DNA of 28,902 bases from a virus: the IMG/VR virus record IMGVR_UViG_3300009008_001612, positions 1-28,902 of that record; one strand, 5' to 3'. The number at the start of each line of letters is the position of its first letter. Positions within the stretch are counted from its first letter, which is position 1. This document shows positions 15,880-22,244 of the stretch, piece after piece. Under the pieces are notes generated by a model. The model did no database searches. It worked only from the letters and a program-made list of their open reading frames with translations, and was not told the origin of the DNA. The position numbers and the translations under genes are program-made.

Positions 15880-17306
15880 AAGGAAACGATATTTACGATG
15901 TGAAAGAAACCAAAGAATCTTTACACATCATTAGAAAGAAATATAATCAAACCAAGCTAGACGATAGTTTTCAGCGCCGCGGCGGCGTGGAGCGTGGCTC
16001 CGGCTGGACAAAGAAGGCATCAGAACAGTACATGGAGTCTGTGTTTGCCGGCGCGGTGTTTAATAAGATAATGACCGCCGAGGTAGAGTCGTGCCATCGC
16101 TATGCGGTCGATATTGGGGATGAAGAATCCGAAAGATATTTTAAAACACTAATAGATGAAGGTCACAAATACGTTAGTATAGATGGGAACAATACTTCTA
16201 GCACATTTAATGCGTATCTTGACAACCAGTTCCCGGTTTATACTGATTTGGATCCAGCTACTCGCGGCCGAGGAAAAAAGAAGAAGTATTTTAAAGATTT
16301 GTCGGAGACAGAGCAAGATGATCTGCTTTACACGGAAAAGCTGACATACTATACATTCCGCAAAATCGGAATTATTGAGATGTGTAGCCTTTTTCGAAGA
16401 GAGAATACGTCAACCCATCTCAACAAGCAAGAATATCGCCAAGCTAGGTGGTCTGCCATGGCTAAATTTATCAGAGATATCGCCAACGAGCCACAAAATA
16501 GACTGATTTTCGAAAACCTAATGGCGTTGTCCACCGCAGACATGGATAAACGCAAGCATGAGGAGTCTTTAGCACAATTTGTTTACAAGCTGGCGACCAC
16601 ATATACGCTTGATCCCAGCGCTAAACACTTAGATGAGTTTTATGATCAAACCCCTGAGTTATCGACTAAAACAATGAATCTTGTCGCATCTGTTATGAAA
16701 GATCTGTCTTCGATTGCGAAAGAGGTTAAGTTAATTAAGAGCCACAAGCTCCCGCCGGGCGTAATGCACGTTCTTTTTGATTTAATCGCACACATTAATT
16801 CAGATTCAGAATTAAAAACAGTAAAGGTTGCAGATCATGAACGATTTATGGAATGGTTTTTAGAAACAGATCAGGCGTTTAGACAACTATCATTAAAGGT
16901 CTCCGAGGAAGAACGAAGCGAGAAGTCCTACATCTACTGGACCACTGTATATACGCAGAAGCACGCGCTTTTGAAAAGCTTAAACTTGTTCCGTCAAGTG
17001 CTAGTAAGAGATCTTGAAGATATGTTGGAGGATGACATTCTTGAATGCCGGAGAACGAGCCAAGATGCGTTTACCACAGCGCAGAAGATAAAACTATTTT
17101 ATCTGCAAAATCGCAAACTGAGATCTGGCCAAGAAGTTTCCATTTTGGATCTTTACACCGGCAAACTAGAAGCAGATCATATGATATCCGTTAAAGATGG
17201 CGGTAGTACGACAATTGATAATGGAGAACTGATGACGGTTTACGATAACCGCCAGAAAGGTGCCGCATCTAATCAACCACATTTTAATCACCAGAAGGGG
17301 CAATAA
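15876..17306 (+). CDS. DUF262-HNH nuclease (GmrSD-like architecture)
   Basis: A 476-residue two-part protein. The N-terminal region resembles DUF262/ParB-like NTPase-nuclease domains. SFQRRGG (31-37) followed by a conserved Trp (44) is like the FQR...W opening, and VSIDGNNTSSTFNAYL (100-115) sits where DUF262 has DGxQR. The C-terminus is a compact HNH nuclease: LEADHMI with D434 and H435, DGGS at 441-444, N449, and DNRQKG near 457-462. DUF262 plus a nuclease is the layout of type IV enzymes such as GmrSD that cut modified DNA. The middle (150-420) is helical and unrecognised. It is in an operon with an adenine methyltransferase. It could attack competing phage or host DNA, or act in DNA processing. 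Confidence 0.78.
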   Translation: MKGNDIYDVKETKESLHIIRKKYNQTKLDDSFQRRGGVERGSGWTKKASEQYMESVFAGAVFNKIMTAEVESCHRYAVDIGDEESERYFKTLIDEGHKYVSIDGNNTSSTFNAYLDNQFPVYTDLDPATRGRGKKKKYFKDLSETEQDDLLYTEKLTYYTFRKIGIIEMCSLFRRENTSTHLNKQEYRQARWSAMAKFIRDIANEPQNRLIFENLMALSTADMDKRKHEESLAQFVYKLATTYTLDPSAKHLDEFYDQTPELSTKTMNLVASVMKDLSSIAKEVKLIKSHKLPPGVMHVLFDLIAHINSDSELKTVKVADHERFMEWFLETDQAFRQLSLKVSEEERSEKSYIYWTTVYTQKHALLKSLNLFRQVLVRDLEDMLEDDILECRRTSQDAFTTAQKIKLFYLQNRKLRSGQEVSILDLYTGKLEADHMISVKDGGSTTIDNGELMTVYDNRQKGAASNQPHFNHQKGQ

Positions 17307-17310
17307 TATA

Positions 17311-17784
17311 ATGAATAAAAGCACACAAGTCGTTATGTTTTCATCCAAGACAGGCGCATGGGCCACACCGCAAGATTTTTTTGACAAACTTAATTGGAGA
17401 TTTGGGCCTTTTGATTTAGACCCATGCGCAAATTCCAACAATACAAAGTGCGCAAATTTCTTCACAGAAGCTGAAGATGGGCTTTCAAAGAATTGGGAAG
17501 GGTTTTCTAGCTTTATAAATCCGCCATATGGCCGCGGCATTGATAAGTGGATCAAAAAGGGATATGAAGAATCCCGGAAAGAAAACACTAAAGTTGTTAT
17601 GCTTATCCCCGCGAGAACAGACACCAAGTATTGGCATGATTATGTTATGAGAGCAGATGAGGTATACTTTATTAAGGGGCGTCTAAAGTTTGGAGATAGC
17701 GATAATAGCGCCCCGTTTCCGTCTGCGGTTGTGGTCTTCGACGGCACCAACAAGCAGCAGATCTTCGGAGCTATTAACAGATGA
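17311..17784 (+). CDS. Phage N6-adenine DNA methyltransferase (Dam, PF05869-type)
   Basis: A 157-residue methyltransferase of the short phage Dam family. WATPQDFFDKLNWRFGPFDL (18-37) then DPCA is the family signature, and the catalytic motif FINPPYGR lies at 68-75. KVVMLIPARTDTKYWHD follows as the next strand, and LKFGD-x-PSAVVVF as the end. The source of the methyl group is S-adenosylmethionine. ATG 17311 was chosen because AGAAGGGG lies at 17293-17300; a longer in-frame start at 17260 would run into the nuclease gene. It follows the nuclease by 4 bases and overlaps the next gene as ATGA. It could mark phage DNA for protection. The target sequence cannot be told from the protein. Confidence 0.92.
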   Translation: MNKSTQVVMFSSKTGAWATPQDFFDKLNWRFGPFDLDPCANSNNTKCANFFTEAEDGLSKNWEGFSSFINPPYGRGIDKWIKKGYEESRKENTKVVMLIPARTDTKYWHDYVMRADEVYFIKGRLKFGDSDNSAPFPSAVVVFDGTNKQQIFGAINR

Positions 17785-18044
17785 ATAGAAAAGAGCGCCG
17801 TACACTAAACAAGCAAGTGGGGGACCAATCGTCCGAAAAACTTGCGCAAAAAATTTCCCAGTTTGGCAAATTGCCACAGCAGTGCAGCGCGTGTTATAAA
17901 GATTTTGACAAACAGGATCAGGATATGATAAAATCTTGGTCCGTTGTCGTTAAGCAAGAAGTCGTTAGACTTTTTTGTCCACACTGCATACAAAAAACGA
18001 AGGAGGCTTTAGATTATGTCAGTACAGAGAATCGATCGAAATAG
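17781..18044 (+). CDS. Small protein with a two-CxxC zinc-ribbon pattern
   Basis: An 87-residue protein beginning with basic MNRKERRTLNKQ. It carries CSACYK (about 35-40) and CPHCIQ (about 66-71), two CxxC knuckles about 30 residues apart, which is the layout of a zinc ribbon. Nothing more specific is recognisable. It starts at the ATG within the ATGA overlap with the methyltransferase. Its last 29 bases overlap the thioredoxin gene, which has its own AGGAGG inside this frame. A DNA- or RNA-polymerase-binding role is possible but unproven. Confidence 0.8.
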   Translation: MNRKERRTLNKQVGDQSSEKLAQKISQFGKLPQQCSACYKDFDKQDQDMIKSWSVVVKQEVVRLFCPHCIQKTKEALDYVSTENRSK

Positions 18045-18390
18045 CGTCAAGCAAATTCTTGATGGCTACGTTCAGGAACAACATTCAGTTGTTATTAAAT
18101 TTTACGGAACCAATTGTGGATATTGCCACAACCTTGCTCCCCTCTATAAAAAAATATCAGACGATTATGAAGATGTTTTGTTTTACGCCTTTAATATGGA
18201 TGATGGGCAAGGATTTGAAGATAAATATGATTTTAATGGTGTGCCCACCATCTGCCATGTAAAAACGGCTGGCCACAAGACCCGAGTTAGTTTTTTATCA
18301 GAACCCGACGAGCCCGATGGCGGTGAGGAGGGAACATGGTATCACCACCAAGATCTTATAGATTTTATTGAGCAAAACAGACAGGAGTAA
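18016..18390 (+). CDS. Thioredoxin-like protein (CGYC active site)
   Basis: A 124-residue thioredoxin-fold protein. VVIKFYGTNCGYCHNLAPLY (25-44) contains the redox pair C34/C37 in the context of the family's WCxxC, with Asn replacing Trp. The cis-proline site GVPTICHV follows near 77-84. An acidic insertion (EPDEPDGGEEG) occurs close to the C-terminus. ATG 18016 has AGGAGG at 18001-18006. It overlaps the previous gene by 29 nt. A likely task is reducing the phage ribonucleotide reductase (4265), whose C-terminal Cys pair needs a dithiol donor. The CGYC dipeptide differs from CGPC and suggests a shifted redox potential. Confidence 0.9.
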   Translation: MSVQRIDRNSVKQILDGYVQEQHSVVIKFYGTNCGYCHNLAPLYKKISDDYEDVLFYAFNMDDGQGFEDKYDFNGVPTICHVKTAGHKTRVSFLSEPDEPDGGEEGTWYHHQDLIDFIEQNRQE

Positions 18391-18393
18391 CTT

Positions 18394-18741
18394 ATGCCAA
18401 CATTAAAAAATCTTGAAGCAGCATTGCTTACATTACAGGCCGAAGCACTGAGGCACTACGGCGCAATTGAAATTTTGATTAACAACCCAGTAGGGGTGCC
18501 CGACCACACTGATTATGTCGAGGAGATCGTCAAACACGCCAGGGGGCTTTCTGAGTGCGAAGAGGCTTACGGGTCTTTGCAAAAACATTTCGTACCGAAA
18601 CCGCCGCCGGCTACCCACACGGCTCCACGCCCCGCGCACGAGGGGTCGGTGCCGATTACGCCAGAAAATTCTCCCACCATGAAAAGGGCCCAAAACATTG
18701 TTGACGCAAGAAAGTCTCACGAGGAAGGAAACGATGATTAA
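18394..18741 (+). CDS. Unknown small protein with proline-rich linker
   Basis: A 115-residue protein that I do not recognise. Residues 1-65 look helical (LEAALLTLQAEALRHYGAIE). A Pro/His/Ala-rich flexible stretch follows (about 68-92, starting VPKPPPATHTAPRP), then a charged helix ending in EEGNDD. ATG 18394 has AGGAG a few bases upstream and follows the thioredoxin stop by 3 bases. Its end overlaps the IMPDH-like gene by 8 nt, and its last codons supply GAGGAAGG as ribosome site for that gene. Confidence 0.78.
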   Translation: MPTLKNLEAALLTLQAEALRHYGAIEILINNPVGVPDHTDYVEEIVKHARGLSECEEAYGSLQKHFVPKPPPATHTAPRPAHEGSVPITPENSPTMKRAQNIVDARKSHEEGNDD

Positions 18742-19768
18742 TACCGAGGCGCTAACCTACGATGATGTGCTACTGCAGCCGCAGTATTCCAACATACGTT
18801 CTAGGAGAGAAATTGATATTGGTGTAAAGTTAAAGAAAGACGTCGCCCTATCGCTTCCAGTAATATCATCACCCATGGACACAATTACCGGCGGCGACAT
18901 GTCTGCGATTATCGCGATTGCCGGCGGTATTGGGATCATTCACCGCTATAGCACGATTGAGAGGCAGGTCTTAGAGATTGTCCGTGCATATGAATTGTGC
19001 CCGAAGAATAATATAGTCGTCGGCGCCGCTGTTGGCGTCACTGGTGACTACCTTGAGAGAACCCAAGCATTAATTAGCGCCGGTATTGATATCATTTGCA
19101 TCGATATCGCCCATGGACATCACTTGCTCATGAAAGAAGCGCTAGCGGATATCAAAGCATTGTCAGATAAAGTACATATAATGGCCGGCAACGTGGCTAC
19201 ACTGCAAGGCGTCAACGACCTGGCTGACTGGGGCGCTGATTCCGTACGATGTAATATAGGCGGCGGCTCAATTTGCTCGACTAGAATCCAAACCGGTCAT
19301 GGTATTCCGGGGCTCCAAACTATTTTTGAATGCGCGAAAACAGATCGCGACGTTGGCATTATTGCCGATGGTGGAATCAGGAATTCCGGCGACATTGTTA
19401 AAGCCCTCGCAGCCGGCGCCGACGCAGTAATGTGTGGCTCCCTCTTATCGGGAACATCCGAAACGCCGGGTAATGTATGTGAAGGCCAGGATGGGTTTAA
19501 ATATAAGACGTATCGGGGGATGGCCTCGAAAGAAGCACAAATAAAATGGCGTGGAAAATACTCCTCTTTTGAAGGGGTAGCCAGCCAAGTGCCATATCGC
19601 GGCGCCGTTGAACCTCTCCTAGAAGATTTGAAGAGAGGGATCCGTTCAGGGTTTTCTTACACCGGTGCGCGCAATATCACTGAGTTACAGTCCAAAGCTG
19701 TATTCGTTAGGCAGACTAACGCTGGCTTTGGTGAGTCCAAAGCACACATTAATACTAGGAAATGGTAA
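18734..19768 (+). CDS. IMP dehydrogenase/GMP reductase family enzyme without CBS domains
   Basis: A 344-residue TIM-barrel enzyme. The N-terminus LTYDDVLLQP is the family signature. The active-site loop GGGSICSTR has catalytic Cys181. The phosphate site ADGGIRNSGD is at 211-220, VMCGSLLSGTSETPG at 232-246 and YRGM at 260-263. The sequence around 95-128 (VGAAVGVT then IDIAHGHH) is more like IMPDH, which makes XMP for GTP synthesis, than GMP reductase. However, the regulatory CBS pair normally inserted near residues 75-90 is missing, leaving a size typical of GMP reductase. ATG 18734 was chosen with GAGGAAGG at 18721-18728. Loss of CBS would remove nucleotide feedback. Confidence 0.88.
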   Translation: MINTEALTYDDVLLQPQYSNIRSRREIDIGVKLKKDVALSLPVISSPMDTITGGDMSAIIAIAGGIGIIHRYSTIERQVLEIVRAYELCPKNNIVVGAAVGVTGDYLERTQALISAGIDIICIDIAHGHHLLMKEALADIKALSDKVHIMAGNVATLQGVNDLADWGADSVRCNIGGGSICSTRIQTGHGIPGLQTIFECAKTDRDVGIIADGGIRNSGDIVKALAAGADAVMCGSLLSGTSETPGNVCEGQDGFKYKTYRGMASKEAQIKWRGKYSSFEGVASQVPYRGAVEPLLEDLKRGIRSGFSYTGARNITELQSKAVFVRQTNAGFGESKAHINTRKW

Positions 19769-20109
19769 TGCCCAAAGCGTTTGAAAATTATGGTAAAGAT
19801 ATAAAGCGTATAGTTTTCAACGTATCTGACCACGATCACGCTAAGCTTATCGTGCGCCTACGCCATAACTCGCTTACGCAGTCTGAATTTTTCAGAGCCG
19901 TAATTAACGGAGTGAATGAGAACGATGAAAATATTTTAAATTTTATTGGTTCGTGCGTCCTTGAAAAACAAAAGTTGAACAAAGGTAAAATTAAAAAATC
20001 GAACTCCTTAATATCAAAGGGCAAGGATTTGTCTAAAAACTTTGGTTTTGACAACGACGAGATAGAAGATATATTCGACTTAATTGCAGAAGAGCATCCG
20101 GACTTATGA
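19768..20109 (+). CDS. Unknown protein, possibly ribbon-helix-helix-like
   Basis: A 113-residue protein. The start ATG 19768 has AGGA at 19757-19760 with 7-nt spacing; an in-frame ATG at 19762 is too close to that site. The first 50 residues, IKRIVFNVSDHDHAKLIVRL then LTQSEFFRAVING, suggest a strand followed by two helices, as in ribbon-helix-helix DNA-binding proteins. The rest is a lysine-rich linker and an acidic helix ending EEHPDL. It shares one base with the IMPDH-like stop and overlaps the next gene as ATGA. Coupling to the sigma-like gene suggests a regulatory pair, which is inference only. Confidence 0.75.
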   Translation: MPKAFENYGKDIKRIVFNVSDHDHAKLIVRLRHNSLTQSEFFRAVINGVNENDENILNFIGSCVLEKQKLNKGKIKKSNSLISKGKDLSKNFGFDNDEIEDIFDLIAEEHPDL

Positions 20110-20354
20110 CAAAAGATGGATTGAATGAGTGTGCGCGAAAATGTTTGGCGAACAAAAGCATGTGCCGGCAAGAGGGTTGTCGGCATTTTATTGACTACCC
20201 CGCAGAATATAATTGTGTTTTGATTACTGTATATGAAAATGGTAATCTAACTTTAAGGGAAGTTGCCGACCGCCTGGGTGTCTCTTTCGCAAGGATCAAG
20301 CAGATCGAAAGTAAGGCATTAGCAAAATTAAAAAAGAGTGACTTACTACTTTGA
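20106..20354 (+). CDS. Sigma region 4-like HTH protein with N-terminal Cys cluster
   Basis: An 82-residue protein. The C-terminal half, LTLREVADRLGVSFARIKQI then ESKALAKLKK (48-77), closely follows sigma70 region 4.2, whose typical form is TLEEIGKRLGVSRERIRQIE. Region 2 and region 3 are absent, so it cannot be a full sigma factor. The N-terminal half has cysteines C9, C13, C20, C25 and C37 and a His next to C25, enough for a zinc or Fe-S site. It starts at the ATG of an ATGA overlap. It could bind -35 DNA or the polymerase beta flap and redirect host RNA polymerase, as T4 AsiA/MotA do by other means. Confidence 0.85.
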   Translation: MTKDGLNECARKCLANKSMCRQEGCRHFIDYPAEYNCVLITVYENGNLTLREVADRLGVSFARIKQIESKALAKLKKSDLLL

Positions 20355-20425
20355 TTAACATTTTAGGTCATTTATGAAAATTATTTACTATTTAAGTTTG
20401 AGTTTAAATTTAAGGAGAATCTATA
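20355..20425 (+). other. AT-rich intergenic spacer
   Basis: 71 AT-rich bases with tracts such as AGTTTAAATTTAAGG. AAGGAG near 20411-20416 serves the following ATG (20426). I see no convincing -35/-10 pair and no hairpin with a T-run. Confidence 0.5.
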
Positions 20426-21085
20426 ATGGCTCGCAAACCACTTTTAACCGAGGCTGAAATTCGCAGCTTCATGAAGCTTGCAAATTTGTCCCCAATTGGC
20501 GACGTCAAATTGCATGAGATGGGCTACGGCCCAGATATCCCCGTCGCGGAAGAGGATGAAGAGGACGAAGATCTTGAAGTCACCGCACCCATGGGTGCCG
20601 TCGACGATGCCGGATTAGACGAGCCAATGCCTGTTGACGATGTTCCGGTCGACGATATTGAAGACGTACCACTTGATGATATGGGCGACGAAACTGCTGA
20701 ACTGGGAGACGGCGATATAGAAGATCAATTTATGGATCTTGTAACTCAACTTGCCGACTTGCTCCAGATTGAAGTTGACATGACCAATCAAGGCGAAGGG
20801 CCCGAAATCGAGGATGACGAGCCTGTAGAGCCCGCTGACCCGGCTCTCGATGAGCCTCTTCCCGATCCCGGCGAGCCCGAAGGGGGTGATGTAGCCATGG
20901 CCGACGTGGATGATGAAGAAGAAGATGAACTTCCGGGCAGCATGGGTGTCTATGAAAACAAAGAAGCAATCGTAAATGAAGTCACTAAGCGTGTTGCGCT
21001 GCGTCTTAAGGCCGAAAACAGCAAGAAAGAGTTAGCAGAAGAGCTTACAGAGAAAATCTTTAACCGTCTTGTAAAAAACGGTTGA
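20426..21085 (+). CDS. Very acidic protein, possibly a virion or scaffold component
   Basis: A 219-residue protein with three zones. An N-terminal helix (LTEAEIRSFMKLANLSPIG, about 7-25). A long, very acidic low-complexity middle (about 40-165) dominated by Asp, Glu, Pro and Gly with repeating DDVPVDD-like units. A C-terminal helical, more basic zone (VTKRVALRLKAENSKKELAE, about 184-203, to the end KNG). I recall similar openings in proteins near capsid genes of large phages, and acidic core proteins are common in T4-like proheads, but no domain is recognisable. ATG 20426 has AAGGAG. Its stop codon lies inside the -35 box of the next promoter. The ClpP-like protease downstream could process it, which is speculation. 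Confidence 0.8.
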   Translation: MARKPLLTEAEIRSFMKLANLSPIGDVKLHEMGYGPDIPVAEEDEEDEDLEVTAPMGAVDDAGLDEPMPVDDVPVDDIEDVPLDDMGDETAELGDGDIEDQFMDLVTQLADLLQIEVDMTNQGEGPEIEDDEPVEPADPALDEPLPDPGEPEGGDVAMADVDDEEEDELPGSMGVYENKEAIVNEVTKRVALRLKAENSKKELAEELTEKIFNRLVKNG

Positions 21086-21110
21086 CAAGTTAGCGCTTAA
21101 TTGTTATAAT
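21082..21110 (+). promoter_or_regulatory. Consensus sigma70 promoter overlapping a terminator
   Basis: -35 TTGACA (21082-21087), exactly 17-nt spacer, -10 TATAAT (21105-21110). Both boxes are perfect. The -35 overlaps the stop codon of the acidic protein. The -10 shares its last two bases with the left arm of the following terminator hairpin. The start near 21117 lies inside that arm, so its transcripts would skip most of the stem. Confidence 0.92.
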
Positions 21111-21141
21111 AACCATCACACTACGCTGATGGTTATTTTTT
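21109..21141 (+). terminator. Rho-independent terminator
   Basis: A perfect 10-bp stem, ATAACCATCA (21109-21118) with TGATGGTTAT (21127-21136), loop of 8 nt, followed by a run of T (21136-21141). The stem is AT-rich at its base. It should stop read-through from the acidic-protein operon while sparing transcripts that begin at the overlapping promoter. Confidence 0.88.
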
Positions 21142-21149
21142 GAGTTAAA

Positions 21150-21557
21150 ATGAATCTTGAACACATAGCTTTAAATATATTAATATTCGTATTCGGGTAC
21201 TTTACCTGCCGCACATTTTACTTCTTCAAGTCGGTCCGTCGTTCTATTGTAATATTAAAGTTTTCACAGATCGTGTCACTCTCTATCTTTCTGAAGTGTA
21301 TAGAAGAATATTCAAACGCTAGCGCACACAAATTAATAGCATTGAACAAGTGTGGAATTTTATCTTCTGATCCAGTTTATCAGAAAGTTTCATTAGAAGC
21401 CGACGCACATATTGAAGATTTCAAGGCGAGAAGTGTATCGTCACTTAAATCATTGCATTCCGGATTTTTCGAGACGACAGTTGATTTTGATGATTGGAAT
21501 TCCGCCATGGCTTTTCTGAAAAAGAACAAAGAAGTCATGCAAACGTTTTTTAAATAA
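21150..21557 (+). CDS. Unknown protein with an N-terminal membrane anchor
   Basis: A 135-residue protein. Residues about 7-19 (ALNILIFVFGYFT) are hydrophobic and followed by basic VRRS, so it is probably anchored by one N-terminal helix with the rest in the cytoplasm. A second hydrophobic stretch (VILKFSQIVSLSIFL, 34-48) could be a further membrane helix. The C-terminal part is amphipathic helix. I do not recognise it. ATG 21150 has only a weak GAG upstream. It is the first gene after the promoter/terminator element and precedes the ClpP-like protease by 9 bases. Confidence 0.75.
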   Translation: MNLEHIALNILIFVFGYFTCRTFYFFKSVRRSIVILKFSQIVSLSIFLKCIEEYSNASAHKLIALNKCGILSSDPVYQKVSLEADAHIEDFKARSVSSLKSLHSGFFETTVDFDDWNSAMAFLKKNKEVMQTFFK

Positions 21558-21566
21558 GGGGGTAAC

Positions 21567-22235
21567 GTGTTTAAAAATGTTAAAAAGAAAATTACTAAGG
21601 CCGGCATCATTGATAAAATCAAGGAAGCGGCCCTCCCAAAGAAAAGCAAAGAAGATAAAGACAAGATTGTTTTAATTGATGCCGACGCTCTCGGAAACGA
21701 GCCCGATATGAGGGTTGTCGGCCTCTTCTCTGATGTCGAAGAAGAAAAGGTAGCAGAACTAGTTCAAGCTATTCTGTATTTAAACGAGCTAAACAAAGCC
21801 GAGAAGGATGAGGCCAAGAAGAAGCCAATCGATTTTTATATTTGTACAAACGGCGGCTCGGCAGACGATATGTTTGCCCTGTATGACATCATTGATATGG
21901 TAAAGAGAGAGACAGAGATTCACACCATTGGCGTTGGTAAGGTCATGTCGGCCGGTGTCTTGCTGCTAGCTGCTGGTACACGGGGTAAAAGAAAGATTGG
22001 CAAGCATTGCCGGGTTATGATTCATAATGTGATCGGCGGCAACCACGGCTCTCTTCCAAATTTAACAAACGAGCTTGAAGCTATTCAAACATTGCAAGAC
22101 GATTACGTGGACGCGTTGGTTGAAAATACCAAGTTAACAAAAAAGACGCTAACTAAAATGCTTAACGAAAAGGTTAACGTCTATTTATCAGCAGAAGAAG
22201 CAATAGAAGTAGGTATTGCAGATATAATTATTTGA
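21567..22235 (+). CDS. ClpP-like serine protease with Asn in the third catalytic position
   Basis: A 222-residue member of the ClpP family. ICTNGGSADD (92-101) matches the oxyanion-strand region. VGKVMSAGVLLLAAGTRGKR (123-142) places Ser128 at the nucleophile position, and CRVMIHNVIGG (148-158) gives His153. The segment before LSAEEAIEVGIAD has Asn204 where the catalytic Asp (B. subtilis D172) is expected. Listeria ClpP1 naturally has Ser/His/Asn there. A lysine-rich N-terminal extension (1-35) replaces the ClpP axial loops. GTG 21567 follows AAGGGGG. It may be the prohead maturation protease, since ClpP-type proteases serve that role in several phages, or may join host ClpP. Confidence 0.88.
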   Translation: MFKNVKKKITKAGIIDKIKEAALPKKSKEDKDKIVLIDADALGNEPDMRVVGLFSDVEEEKVAELVQAILYLNELNKAEKDEAKKKPIDFYICTNGGSADDMFALYDIIDMVKRETEIHTIGVGKVMSAGVLLLAAGTRGKRKIGKHCRVMIHNVIGGNHGSLPNLTNELEAIQTLQDDYVDALVENTKLTKKTLTKMLNEKVNVYLSAEEAIEVGIADIII

Positions 22236-22244
22236 GGTTTTAAC

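Noticed and set aside
17260-17310. Longer start for the adenine methyltransferase
   Set aside because: It would overlap the nuclease gene; AGAAGGGG precedes ATG 17311 and family homology begins shortly after it.
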